From assembly GCA_019096155.1 (NCBI GenBank), contig JAHCVI010000001.1, forward strand, positions 11,594,001 through 11,658,000: 64,000 bases of DNA. Direction: 5' to 3'. This document shows, piece by piece, positions 30,400 to 41,387 of this stretch. Within the stretch, counting starts at the first letter, position 1. Each line of letters opens with the position of its first letter. A program made the position numbers and the translations under genes. The notes under the pieces are model-generated. The model saw only the letters and a program-made list of their open reading frames with translations. It was not told where the DNA came from and did not search any database. Source of the DNA: Staphylotrichum longicolle (lineage: Eukaryota > Ascomycota > Sordariomycetes > Sordariales > Chaetomiaceae).

Positions 30400-32572
30400 G
30401 GAGGCAGGCCAGCCATCCGCAGTGCAAGGAGATGGAGCCTCACCAAAGCACTTCAAGCTCGCCACCCCGGGGCGCGCCCTGTATGTCGCCCGGCAGAGCG
30501 CGCCAACTCGCTGCCTGCGCACGCCTTTCCGGCCGGCATGGGGCACGCTCCATTATGCTGTAGGATGACGGATGTTCCCGCCTTCCAACTTGTGACGGAG
30601 ATGGTGCGAGATCCAGGGGCTGGCCGATGCGTCAGACCGCCTTGAGCGATTGTATGACGAATCGTCCGGTGTAACCACTCTGGGAGGATGCAGGCCGGTG
30701 GAGGTATACCAGGTACTTATTAGGTCAGGCAAATGAAACGTTGAAGCCAAAGGCAAACATGGTATTGTGCTTGGTGAACGTTGCGATGGATTCTGCCAGT
30801 AGCTCGTGGCCTTCGTGACCCTACTCCCGTGCAGCTCATAAAATAGCAAGCAGGCTTGCTTACTGTAGTTACTCATCATCTGGCGTCATTCTTAATACAA
30901 TGTCACTGATGTCACTTCTCCCTCCGAAACTTAAAACTGACTGCTGCTGAAGCTCCACAGATCAAGACAGTCTTCAATCCCACGCCGACAAGATCATGGC
31001 AAAGAAGAACTCCCCTGATAAAAGGGTAGTCTTCCTGACGCTGAGAATGATTCTCAATGGACCCAATGCCGGAGTATGACGGCCGTCGATGATCCGGAAA
31101 CTTATCATTGGGAATCAACATCGCGAGGACATCGCAGCTTTGATCAGGGCACACAACATCGACATTTTATGCAACACAACGCGCGAGTATCTCACAGGGC
31201 AGATGTTAAAGGAGCTCAGTAAGTCGGAGCATACTCGGGGACGTCAATCAGGAGACGGCGAGTGCTCGATTGGCCGGTCCAGCGAACCAGGCAAGAGATG
31301 AGGGATGAATGTTGTGGAGGAGAGTCCGGAGAAGTTGAAAAGAGAGTTCTCAGCATCTTCATAGAGCTCGAAAGAGTGAAGACTCTGGAGGTGCCTGGCC
31401 GTACCAGGGAACGGGCGAAGGACGGATTGTTAACACTCCAAGAGGGAGAGAGACCAAGAGAACAAACAGGCAACGAGAAGAGGGTCGCAAGGCTCTGTGC
31501 TTTGGCGCTACTAACGCTAGCCCCTTTGCGGTATTTGGTGTTGTGCTTGTTTCTGAGCATGCAGGGTCCCTGCTCGATCACGGCAAAGGCGGATTTGTTG
31601 CTGGCGCCGACCTGCCGCGACTTTGGCGTCTCTTGGCCCTTTTACAAGTTGGAAAAAGGAGTACTACTCGTGGTTGTGGTTTCTCGAGATGTGAAATTTG
31701 GACAGGTCGCCCTTCGAGATTAGGTCGCGCGAGCCTCTGCTGGTGAGGATCGAAGAAGAGGTTCAGCAATCGACACAGCTACGACATCTGCGCTCTGACC
31801 CCTTCACCACATCAAAACAACGGGTCTAATTCCTTCCGAATCCTGTCTACTTCCTCCACATTCTGTTGCGAGGGCCAGCCGCAAATATCCCCCGGCTTGG
31901 CAGTGTGCTGTGCTTCCGGGGCGTCCTTCTGCGACGGGCATGTGCAACTCGGCCTGCGGAAGTGACCGATGCTCCCGGAAACAATCCCAACCGAGTCCCG
32001 ATGGTCTGGGTGGAGGTAAAGTAAATAGCTCTTGGCCCCCCAAAAAATATGTAAGGAGTAAGTAAAAAGAAAAATCCTGTGGGTTTCGAACTCTGTTCTC
32101 CAAACAGTCAGCCTGCACGGGAGAAGCCACCGGCCAGATCTGAGGCCATGTTGGCGCTTACACAGCGTGAACAAGGGTTCCTCCTCCAACCACGCCCCCA
32201 CATTCGAACAGGTCTAAAACGCAACCTCGACTGTTCGAGAAGCCGAGAGAAAAGGCCAACAGTGCTGCTACGGGCTCTGCGTCCACGTTTTACCTGGGGT
32301 TTGTCTATTTTGAGGCTCCGGCGTCAGCTGCGACAACACGGGGTAGGGGACCCCGTATGCATGGTTCTTTTGTGCCAGGCGACACTGGAAACGCAAGGCT
32401 TCGGAGTTCTGGCCGTTGGATTGTAGTACCCGAACGTCGAGCTCGCAACTTTTAAAGTGATAAATGGAACGAAGGCAGCAGAGCCGAGATTCATTCCCCA
32501 GTTTTTGTGTCTTTCTTGTGCTGTTGCTCAGTTATAATTCCCATTGATCTTTTCCTCCCTCCTTCCGTCATC
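30400..32572. other. Long intergenic region
   Basis: About 2.2 kb. Open frames at 30912-31154 (-), 31262-31723 (+) and 31812-32201 (-) lack recognisable domains. The end of the last one (a Cys/Pro/Glu-rich tail ending DRIRKELDPLF) looks slightly coding, but no start or splice model supports a gene. The last 200 bases are the promoter of the membrane-protein gene. Confidence 0.5.
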
Positions 32573-33909
32573 ATGCATTTTCTTCTTAGATTTGCAGCGG
32601 CCTGTTCACTCCTGTTGTTTTGTTTTCCCTCTGTAATCCTCGGACACGTCACGGGCTCTCGGAACCATGGCATGTACCCACCCATCCTGGTTCGACAACC
32701 CAGCTCGAACTCGTCCAACTCCTCCACGGGGAGTTCTCGCAGCTTCGACACCTGCGCCAGACGTCCCGGTCTCTTTCTCAGCAATGGCACATTTTGTTCT
32801 ACCACAACTAATAGCACCAACACCAACACCAACATCACCGCCGTTTGCCCCACGACCCCTGTGGGCGGGGAGTGCCCATCCTTCTCCGTGTGCTTTCTCC
32901 CCCCAGGGCTCAATAAGGCGCCGGCGCCGCCCAGCAACTCCACCGACTCGTCCAAGTGCTCCTCCTCCCTCAGCATTCTTACCGTTCTCGCCGTGATCAA
33001 CATCGTGGAAGCCTCCTCGAACCTGATGCAGGGCCACGACGGCGTCCGCAGGCGGCTCTTCCGCTTCCGACGCTTCCTCCGCCTCTCCGACAGAGAGTCC
33101 GCCTACTGGAACCCTCTCTCAGGCACCCTTTCCGCCCTGACCACGTTCTGCTTTCAGGTCTTGATCCCTGCCATCGGGAGCTGGTCAGAGAACAAGGAGC
33201 AGTTCTCGTTCGGGAGCCTGCTCGGCATGTGGACCATGCGGCCCCGGGGCACCTTCGTCATGTTCGCCTTGATCCGCCTCGTCGGCTGGGGCGGGTTCAA
33301 GTTCACGGCGTTCGACGCGATCGTCACGGAGAGCATCTTGGATCTCGTCGCGCTGCCGTTTGCCCTGGCTTCGGTCCTCACGAGTCACGGACCGGACAGC
33401 GACGGCGCCAAGGCCTGTGGGATCCAGGGCTACAGGCCGGGAGATCGCGACGGGCGGGTGAGGATGTCGTACGCGAGCTTCGGGTGGGCCACGGTCGCGG
33501 GCGTAATCTCGTCGCTCGTCTTGGCCCAGTTCGTCATCATGAGCTTCAACAAACCCCTGACCCAGGAGGACATGGCCGAGAAGGACGAGGAGGAAGCGTG
33601 GGAGGGGAGCTGGTGGCGAAGGGTGCTGACGCGGGAGAAGCGCCAGGTGGCGCCCATGATTGTGGCCATGGGGACCTTTATCTCGAACTGGGTGCTCTGG
33701 GGGCGTAAGACAATGGCCTGTCTCCTGAGATAGAGAGGATGGAGTGTTTGCTGACAAGTAAAACAGAGTTTATTTCGCTGCAGGGACCCAGTTACTGCGA
33801 AAGTGCGGGCGGCGTGGCGACTTTGGCCATCAGCATCGTCAACCAGCTCTTGATTCCCCTGTTGAGGGCGTGCTCCGGGGCGGATCCGGATTTGGTTAAG
33901 TTTCAGTAG
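32573..33909 (+). CDS. Multi-pass membrane protein, function unknown
   Basis: Exons 32573-33704 and 33767-33909 give 424 residues. A signal peptide (MHFLLRFAAACSLLLFCFPS) is followed by a 110-residue Ser/Asn/Thr-rich extracytoplasmic segment with several Asn-glycosylation sequons and six cysteines. At least five hydrophobic helices come next (LSILTVLAVINIV, TLSALTTFCFQVLIPAIG, FVMFALIRLVGWGGF, ILDLVALPFALASVL, TVAGVISSLVLAQFVIM), with more after the intron (GGVATLAISIVNQLLIPLL). The intron (GTAAGA..CAG, 62 nt) removes an in-frame stop and adds the last helix. I chose the ATG at 32573 over one 66 bases upstream because it begins the signal peptide. I know no function for the family. Confidence 0.75.
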
Positions 33910-35182
33910 GTAAGGAAAAATGGAAAAGCTTTAGATAATAGTACCCAAACCACAAGGCGGTGGAGCGGCAATCTTCGTACGAACTGTGTGGGCGCGTGGG
34001 TGTCGGTTTCAGAAGTGGTGGTGTGATTTGTATGGTCAACTGAATAAGGTCAGTTAAACATGACTGGGGTTATGACGTACGACTCCATGGGATTGGGGGC
34101 GGTCTCCGGGCAGTAGGTCTTCTGCGGGAAGCGGGAGATGTGGGAGGTCCACAAAACCGAGGTCGCTGTCGGCGTCCTCGGTTTGGGTGGCTCCCTGGCC
34201 CGGGAGGGCCAGGGAGAGCATGGCGAAGGAGGTGAGATGCATTTTCACGTGGAGTTTGCAGTGTGTGAGGATGTAAATGTTGGGGTAACAGGGCACTCGT
34301 TCAGTATGGGGAGAAAGGGTGCCAGTCCGTTCACTTATTGAGAAGACTGGAAACCGCCAAGTTTCTTTATCAGAGAACCTCCTGGTTGAGTCTCAACCAT
34401 GTGTTACACTCAAAAGCCATCTTTCGGGCCAATCACGCACAGCCTGTCGACCCAAGTCCAATGATCTAGACAACCCGCTGCCGTTGTCTGAGAGTCCGTT
34501 GTGGCTGGATGCCGCGGCCGACTTGGCATGGCGTTGTGCCATCAGTGGCTGGAACGGCTTGCTTCCCATCTCATTGTGGGAATGGGCCCAACGCTTAACG
34601 TCGAAGCGGGGGAACATGCCGTCCGTGTGAGCACTCCGGACAGCCGCAGCCAAAACTGGAATGCTACTCTGCTGTGGTTGGGATGCCTAGGCCCATAAAA
34701 TAAGGTAAGATACCTTACCTTATTCGGTCAGCACAGAGAGCTTGTTGATTTCGGTACCAGAGAGTTTGATAGTTCTTGGGGATGCACTGCCCCGGCTCCG
34801 GCGAAACGCCTTGCCAGTTTGGGACAAGTCAAACGAGCGCGGTCTTAGACGAGACAAATCTGTTGGACGGCAAAATTGCTCCGGAGATGCTCTCAGCTGC
34901 ATCGACCTTGAGTCCCTTGTCAAATTTTGTATGCTACATAAAAGCCATTGCGCATAACACCTCTCTCTCTCTCTACCTATCATCCAGCCCCGCCCCATAG
35001 GCAGCAGCTACCCCTGGAAATGGCATAGCCGGGCGTGAGGCCAAAGTCTTGTGTTTATTTAAAGACCTGATGAGTGTGATCCAGGACGGGCAATATCACA
35101 GACGGAATCCAGTCTTGTGTCTACCGCAAGCTAAAACGCCTGTAGCCCGGACACGCATCACCGGCACTGACGACGAGACAGA
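33910..35182. other. Intergenic, membrane-protein gene to F-box gene
   Basis: About 1.3 kb. Contains a perfect 11-bp inverted repeat at 34699-34724. Open frames around 34054-34998 occur on both strands without coding character. Confidence 0.55.
34699..34724. repeat. Perfect inverted repeat, 11-bp arms
   Basis: AATAAGGTAAG and its reverse complement are separated by ATAC. The arms are built of CTTAC units that recur at 27734-27752. It could form a hairpin; role unknown. Confidence 0.8.
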
Positions 35183-37291
35183 ATGAGAGAGACGCTCCTC
35201 GGGCTCCCGGCCGAGGTCTTGGTCCGCATCTGCCAACATGTCGACGAGGCCCACGCCCCTAGCCTGCTTTCGTTCGCGCTGGCCAGCAGACACTGCCACT
35301 CGATTGCGAAGACTGTCTTGTTCCGGACACTGACCTTCCACATTTCCACCGCCGAGGGACTTCTTCGGCACACCCAGGCATGCACCAAGATCCTCAGGCG
35401 CAACCAGGCATTTGACCATGTTCGGCGTGTTGTATTGGTACGTTTTGACGAGTGGGTCTTTGGACGCAGCACGCGCGCCATGAAACCTGGAGATCAACAG
35501 GGCCAAGAAAGAGGTGAAGGAGCCGACGACTCGACGTCGCTGGACGACACGTCTGATCCCTGGCATCCCGGTCCTGCTCCTACCGTCGATTGGGACGTCA
35601 CTCACCAGAGGAGGATACTCGGCCTTCCGGACGATTCGCAGCTGTCGTGGCGCGACTGGGACAAGGAAACGTCGTACGACATGCAGACGGCCTTCAACGA
35701 AGCGTTCGGGACGGGCAGGGCTTGGGAACCGCTGGCCGAACTGCTCCGGCTCCTACCAGGGCTGGTGGACCTCATGTATGAGTGCCCTGTCCAGTTCCCC
35801 CCCTGCCTCTTGCAGGTCCTCCGCGACCGGATGCCCGGTCAGCTCATCCGGCTGCATCTGCGCAACCTTGCGCTGCCGCTGAGACTAGTCGGATTGGATC
35901 GCCTGAGCGGCGCTGTCACGGTGAGCCCTCACGACCTGGCCGTGCTCACGTCGCCGTGTCTTCACAGTATCTGGCTCCGGGAGCCCCGGCTCCCCTCGGA
36001 TCCACTGCCGGCACAGCAGGCCGAAGCCTTCCTGCAGATCCTGTGGACCGACGGGCTGGCGCCCAACCTGCGCGACCTCCAGCTGTCGCAGATCCCTCGC
36101 TACTTTAGACAGCCGCCGCCGTTCCTCGGACAGCTTGATCTGTGCACCTGGCTTCCAGCCGAACTCGCAACCCGGCCGCGCAAGCAGCAGCGCTACGAGC
36201 TCCGCCATCTCGAGCTGGGGGATGTGAGGAGTTGTCTCAGCCTCACGGACGCGCAGTTGCAGCTCTGGGACCGCGTTGTCCATCTGAACGGCTTGCAGAG
36301 CCTCAAGCTCTCGGGCTGCGTAGACATTGCGGCGCCCGACGGGCTCCTGCCCCAATGCGACTTCTCCGCCTTGACGACGCTCGCGTTGTGCTGTACCATG
36401 CGGCCCAGCGTAGAGTACTCGGACAATATGCGGCGTTTTATCCGGTCCCTGCCGCGGCTCGAGCACCTGTACATCAGGAACTGGGACTGGAATATGGGCC
36501 CCTTTTTCGACCCGGACCCGGACGCAGACCCGGCTGCAGACTCGGACGCGGACTCGGACGGCGGCAGCACGCCGTGCACGACGGTCAAAACTCTCTGGCT
36601 GGACCACGGCTTCAGCTGGATGCCGACCAGCCGCGTGCGGCCGCGGTCGTCCCTCGTCTCCGTGTCGGAAATCAGCCGGCTCGGGGCGCAGTACCCCCGC
36701 GTCGAGTCTCTCTCCCTCCCCATCGTCCGGTCGTGGGGCGACAGCGACGAGGTGGCGCTGTACAAGGCCGTCCGCGCAAGCTTCCCGCGGCTCTCGCGGC
36801 TCGCGCTGACCTGGAAGCCTCCACCGGAGCCCCCAATGGACGGTGAATACCTGCCAGTCGGCAGCTGCAGAAGCAGCAGCACCGTGTCCTCGGCGACGAA
36901 ACGAGTGACTGGAGTCCCGATGGAACATCGCGGGGACAGTATCGTGAGGGATATGGCCAACGGCGCCGTCGACGCCAGGCTCGCGCAGCAGATCTTCGAG
37001 ATGATCTCGTCTCCCGGGCTGGAGGCCATGATGGTCAGAGCGAGGAGGCTCGGGCAAGGCCCCTGGAATATGCCGTGGTGGGACGAGATTACGAGGGCGT
37101 GGCTGGTGGACACGGTCAACCCGGGGCGGGAGGTGAGGGTCAAGGAGATCGGCAGGGCGCCGGTAATCCCGGACTATTGGTTGCAGCTCCCGGAGCTTAT
37201 CGAGCGGGCGTTCAGGAAGGTGTGGCCGGAGAGGAAGGAGGGGAGCAAGGGGTGGTGTGATGATTGGGAGAGTTTCCCTCTGGAGGAATAG
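35183..37291 (+). CDS. F-box-like protein with leucine-rich C-terminus
   Basis: An intronless 702-residue protein. The N-terminus (ETLLGLPAEVLVRICQHVDE, then LLSFALASRHCHSIAKTVLF) has the layout of a fungal F-box, which recruits substrates to SCF ubiquitin ligases. The rest contains scattered leucine-rich segments (LRDLQLSQIP, LRHLELGDV, LQSLKLSGC, LTTLALCC, LEHLYIRNW, VESLSLPIV, LSRLALTW) typical of the irregular LRRs in these proteins. An acidic Asp/Pro/Ala repeat lies at about residues 443-460. The start at 35183 is immediately before the F-box. GC-rich coding sequence opens long antisense frames that are shadows. Substrate unknown. Confidence 0.82.
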   Translation: MRETLLGLPAEVLVRICQHVDEAHAPSLLSFALASRHCHSIAKTVLFRTLTFHISTAEGLLRHTQACTKILRRNQAFDHVRRVVLVRFDEWVFGRSTRAMKPGDQQGQERGEGADDSTSLDDTSDPWHPGPAPTVDWDVTHQRRILGLPDDSQLSWRDWDKETSYDMQTAFNEAFGTGRAWEPLAELLRLLPGLVDLMYECPVQFPPCLLQVLRDRMPGQLIRLHLRNLALPLRLVGLDRLSGAVTVSPHDLAVLTSPCLHSIWLREPRLPSDPLPAQQAEAFLQILWTDGLAPNLRDLQLSQIPRYFRQPPPFLGQLDLCTWLPAELATRPRKQQRYELRHLELGDVRSCLSLTDAQLQLWDRVVHLNGLQSLKLSGCVDIAAPDGLLPQCDFSALTTLALCCTMRPSVEYSDNMRRFIRSLPRLEHLYIRNWDWNMGPFFDPDPDADPAADSDADSDGGSTPCTTVKTLWLDHGFSWMPTSRVRPRSSLVSVSEISRLGAQYPRVESLSLPIVRSWGDSDEVALYKAVRASFPRLSRLALTWKPPPEPPMDGEYLPVGSCRSSSTVSSATKRVTGVPMEHRGDSIVRDMANGAVDARLAQQIFEMISSPGLEAMMVRARRLGQGPWNMPWWDEITRAWLVDTVNPGREVRVKEIGRAPVIPDYWLQLPELIERAFRKVWPERKEGSKGWCDDWESFPLEE

Positions 37292-38099
37292 ATGTAGTGA
37301 GGGAGTACTCAATGAAGCCGACCTGGATCACTGCACCTCCCTCAATCATGACAGCCGCCGGTGACGTGAATCGTGGCGGTGCTCTCGGCACGTACCCAAG
37401 CCGGAGCACGTGGAAATCGAGAAGCCAACCAAACACGCCCAAGCATTCCCAGCTGCCATCATGCCATCATCTCCTCTTCCTGTTCCTCTTCCTCTTCCTC
37501 TTCCTCTTCCTCTTCCTCTTCCTCTTCCTCTTCCTCTTCCTCTTCCTCTTCCTCTTCCTCTTTCCATCCTTATATCGTGTCATTTTGCTTCTCTACTTGG
37601 TAATATTTCCTTTTCTTCTTTCACTGTATTTTCCCTTCTCTCTTATTTTCTTCTTCCGAGACAAAATGTGAGCTCATGAGCAAGGGAGTTAAGGCAGTAT
37701 AGTTCTGATTGGGGGACACCGCCATGTTGGAGATAGTGGGTTGCGGTGTCACTCTGTCATGCTGAGGCTCGAGTAGAGATGACTGAGCGAGTAAACGAGC
37801 ACGAATGAAACTTCCATTGCGCTGTCGTATACCAGTCACTCGTGTGCGTGGTCCCACGATTGGGTGGGCGGGAACTGGTACACAGCAGGTTCATTGCTTC
37901 TACATGCCGCCGTTAATCGTGGGCCGTGGGTATGGCCCATGGCATAGTGTTTTCCCAGGCTTCCAGTGTGCATTCACATGGACCTGTTCTGCAACAGAAG
38001 TGGTGATTGGTGCTCTGATGTATGCGCCTCTGAATGTTTGTCTAGTCCGTCAGGGAGCCTTCGCCTCCGCCGCTGAATCGGTTGTTCCAACAAACACAA
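37292..38099. other. Convergent intergenic region with CT repeat
   Basis: Between the F-box gene (+) and the DUF6594 gene (-). Holds the TCCTCT microsatellite and no supported gene. Confidence 0.6.
37482..37562. repeat. TCCTCT hexanucleotide microsatellite
   Basis: About 80 bases of nearly perfect TCTTCC/TCCTCT hexamers, in the 3' flank of the F-box gene. Open frames through it encode Leu/Pro, Ser or Arg/Gly runs and are not genes. Confidence 0.92.
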
Positions 38100-39181
38100 C
38101 TAGTACAGCGTCAAAACTGTAAAGTTCGTCAGTTCACAGACCACCCGACCCAATAATGAGTCGACGTACGCGGCAGTTGAGCTGAAGATGTCCTTCGTAC
38201 TTGCCGATGTGATGACGCTCAACGAAAAGAAAACAGGGCCGTGAAGCTGGCAATGGCCCCAATGCGCCAGGCATGCTCTGAATGGCGAACAACACCGCAA
38301 TCCCGGCGACAGGAAGGAGGGAGGCAACGAGGGCAGCTAGGATGTTGAGAATGCGGAAGATGCCTTCGTCGCGGTAGCGGATTGTATTTCGGAGGAAGTC
38401 GTCTCTTTCTTCTTTCTGGTTGGATTGCAGACAAGAAGTCAGTCTCATGGCGAGGCCAAAACGAGGGAGCAAATGACGAAAAAGGATCCGGGATTGTACA
38501 TGGAAATGTCGCCCAATCAGCCTGTTGTATCGGTGAATCAACTTGACTGTGAGCCTCAGTGGTAAAGTTCTCTCCGTTGACTGAGGGATGAGGGTGACCA
38601 TGTCGCCGAGGCTGGGCTCGCTCCAAACCTTGCGGTCTGGGCCCTCGAGCCAGACGTTGCCCATTGTCGGTCGTTGCATCCATTCGTTGAGGGCTTTGAT
38701 CTGGGAAGGGAGGGGTTGCCGTAGCTCAAGAATGCGACGATGGCGAAGTAGGGCTTCCTCTTCGATGGAGACTTGGTATCAGCCCGCTTTGTGTGTGGAT
38801 CGGTAGGTTAGAAAAGATACACAGCGACCTACGATAGCTCTTGAGCTTCTCTCGAATTTCGAGAATGGTTTGCCATTGGATGTCATCGTTCCCCTCTGCG
38901 GCATCATTGTGTCCCGACCGCTGCAGTTTGTCCCAGTTGAAGGCGTACCGCTCCCGGTCCCGATGGCCGGACTCTTTGTCTTCTTGTTGATATTCCCGCA
39001 GACTCCGCTCCAGCTCAACCAGTTCTGCCTGTCTGTACAACAGATCTTCGGCAGCCAGTGCCCCAAACCGACGAAAGGCGGTCATCTCGGGGAGCATCCC
39101 CATCATGAGACCTAAGCGGTCATACCCCTCTGCGCGGTCCGAGAGCCGTGTTGAGCCGCCTATCTCGCTGGGTTGCAGCAT
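38100..39181 (-). pseudogene. DUF6594 membrane protein, frameshifted in the last helices
   Basis: DUF6594 proteins are fungal, with a soluble N-terminal helical domain and two or three C-terminal membrane helices; function unknown. Exon 1 is 39181-38833 (RLGLMMGMLPEMTAFRRFGAL, then EDLLYRQAELVELE and IQWQTILEIREKLKSY). A 61-nt intron (38772-38832, GTAGGT..AAG) leads to exon 2 with LSIEEEALLRHRRIL, IHRYNRLIGRHF and the helix ILNILAALVASLLPVAGIAVLF. After that the conserved frame shifts twice by one base: near 38262-38275 (to IGAIASFTALFSF) and near 38221-38230 (to SVITSASTKDIFSS). The final frame stops at 38100. Both shifts look like single-base losses; no splice signals are available there. 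Either a recent pseudogene or an assembly error. Confidence 0.75.
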
Positions 39182-39755
39182 GCTTCGTTCTTTGTTTCGT
39201 TCTCTGTTCTGGCGTTTCTTTCCCTTGACTGTAATGAATGGTGGTGGTGTTGAGTGCGCGGAGTTGGGCAGCAGCGGCACAGGTGGTTATCAGAGAAGAT
39301 GCTGCGCATTCGGTGGGTGTCGTGCAGGCGGCCCGGGCAGAATGATCGGGGGTGGTGAAAATCAAAAGGGTACAGAACCAACCTTGACAGCTAATTGGGA
39401 CGAGCTGCTCGTCGTGCAGCACCAAGCGGGGCGGAGAGCGTATCACAACCTCGTCCCGGCGAGGTGCATGCACCTCCCTGGCTCCGTCGCAAAACCGTTG
39501 CACTGTTCCGGCTGTCTCCAACAGGGCCAAATCACAGGAGATTGTTTGCAAGAACCCAACATGCGTGCCTATGGGAGGCCCCCCACACCCCAGCCCTCTG
39601 TGGGCGGCCGCCGAACTCCTCATAAAACTCGCACCCGGACCAAACTACTTCAGTTTCCTTGTCTCAAATCTCCAACACTCTTTTCAGCACCTCGAAGGCC
39701 TCTTGCCGTCCCTCAGGAATCCCAAGCACGACGCTCTTGCCCACTCTCATTTCCT
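39182..39755. other. Divergent intergenic region
   Basis: Between the DUF6594 start (-) and the first ATG chosen for the retropepsin-like gene (+). A frame in phase with the downstream gene is open through it, but the composition and overlap with the other gene argue for leader and promoter. A CT-rich leader is seen at 39640-39690. Confidence 0.5.
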
Positions 39756-41387
39756 ATGATGCCTCGACCTGGAGTCAGGGGCAAACCACTGTCCAGAATC
39801 CAGTTGCCGCGATCCTTATCAAGCGGCGCTGTGAATGTGGGCGCGGCGAGCAGTGGCCTGTGCAAAGGGCACTCACGTGTGCACACCCGCAATATTCCTC
39901 TCGCTGACCAACTCCAGGGGTCAGGACCGGGGACGCGGCTGGATCCGCGCCCACTAGGCAACGACAACACTCCTACAGGACGACAAGGGGCCTTCCACTC
40001 CACTTTGAACACGAGCCCGAAGACTCTCGCTTTCCCTACCCAAGCATCAACAACGAATTCTCGACCAGGCCTGACCCTCCACGCTTCACCAAACGGCCTG
40101 CGACAATCTGCCCGAGTGGAACTTAAGAACTTCGATGGAAGACCGCAAAACAACGGTGACAACGTCCTTGGAGGAGTTGCTGGTTGGAAACGGAAGAGAA
40201 GGATGTTTGGTGGTTGGGGTCCATGGAGGACGTACGTGGACCCTTCAAGACTGCCGTCACTCCGTCCCTCCTCTTCAGTCTCAACGCCCTATTCCATTCA
40301 AGAGCCACCGTTTTATCCTGGGCCAATCCGGAGCACGCCCGCGTTCTTGCAACATGGGGAAATGCCCGGCCAATCCTCAATCCCCTTGGCGAATATGGGT
40401 GCACACTTTGATGCTCCCTTCGTTGCCTCTGACCACTGGCTCAAATTCTTATTTCCCTTGAACTATGGAATCCAACCAGTATTTCCACCCCAATGGCTAC
40501 ACAACATGAATCTGCCTGGCATGACTCCCAATTATGACAACCCCGGCATCATACAAGGACCACACAGCTTCCTTTTCTTGCCACAAGCCAGCAATGCCTA
40601 CCATTGTGCTGGTGTCCCTCAACCTCCATGGCGTGATGCGCCGGCTAGACCTTTCGGGCCGACAGTCAACGCCGCCGTTAGGGCAGGATACGCTGGCGGC
40701 AACGCGCACGCCGCAGGGCCACGTGTGCCAGCTGTAACCCCATCTCTTCCTTTACATCATGAAACCATAATCTGACAAATAAGCAGAAATCGGACGGTTT
40801 TGTCTTGCTTTGGAAAAAGGATTGCATGAGCCGACACAAAGTCCTCGCCATGTTTGACAGCGGAAACCGCTTCGCTCCGCTTATGGCACTGGGGACCGCG
40901 TTAAACCTCGGGTTCCGCTCCAGAGACTTTTCGAGCGACCGACGTGTCTTACAGTCCATTGGCGGTGTCGAGCTCCTCACTGCCGGCACAATCAAGGTCC
41001 GGTATTACTTGGCGGGCAACTTTGACCGGCTCCACGAGACCGACTTCCATATTCTTGAACAACTGGCTGGGGATTACGAGGTAAACCTCCCGACAGAGCA
41101 AGTCGAGGCACACCCCATTATTGGGGTGCCCATCGTGGCTGCCACCGTCGCCAAGAAACGGGCCCCAACCGATGGTCAGATATTCTCTCTATTCCGGGCC
41201 CCATTTCCGCTTGAGAAGGAATGCCCTAACTTGATGGTTGACGACAGCGGAACTGCGACTCTTGGAAGACCGAATCCGACAAGTCGAAGAACTCGCCGAT
41301 CTCGCCGAAAAGGAACGGGCAATGCGCAAGGCAGCCGAGAGGGAGAAGCGAGAGAAGATCAAGGCCAAAGCCAAGATCTACCCTTGA
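39756..41387 (+). CDS. Pro-rich / retropepsin-like / coiled-coil protein, 3 exons
   Basis: Exons 39756-40733, 40787-41174 and 41248-41387 (501 residues). Exon 1 codes a disordered Pro/Asn/Ser-rich region with aromatic-rich pieces (HWLKFLFPLNYGIQPVFPPQW). Exon 2 codes a compact domain with MFDSGNRFAPLMALGTALNLG (Asp-Ser-Gly as in aspartic proteases), LQSIGGVELLTAGTIKVRYYL and VNLPTEQVEAHPIIGVP, which matches the half-barrel layout of retropepsin-like domains. Exon 3 codes a highly charged coiled coil (LEDRIRQVEELADLAEKERA) and the stop. Introns GTAACC..CAG (53 nt) and GTCAGA..CAG (73 nt) have branch sites TCTGAC and CCTAAC, and both phases fit. The start is uncertain: in-frame ATGs exist upstream. 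No reverse transcriptase or integrase is nearby. Confidence 0.68.

Noticed and set aside
31262..31723. Plus-strand open frame of 153 codons
   Set aside because: No signal, domain, or splice context; overlaps another frame on the opposite strand with equal openness.
35885..37312. Minus-strand open frames of 475 and 316 codons
   Set aside because: Antisense shadows of the GC-rich F-box-like gene.
37346..37679. Open frames coding Arg/Gly, Ser or Leu/Pro runs
   Set aside because: Translations of the TCCTCT hexanucleotide repeat.
39105..39755. Upstream extension of the retropepsin-like gene
   Set aside because: It overlaps the first exon and promoter of the DUF6594 gene on the other strand and has no family-like sequence.
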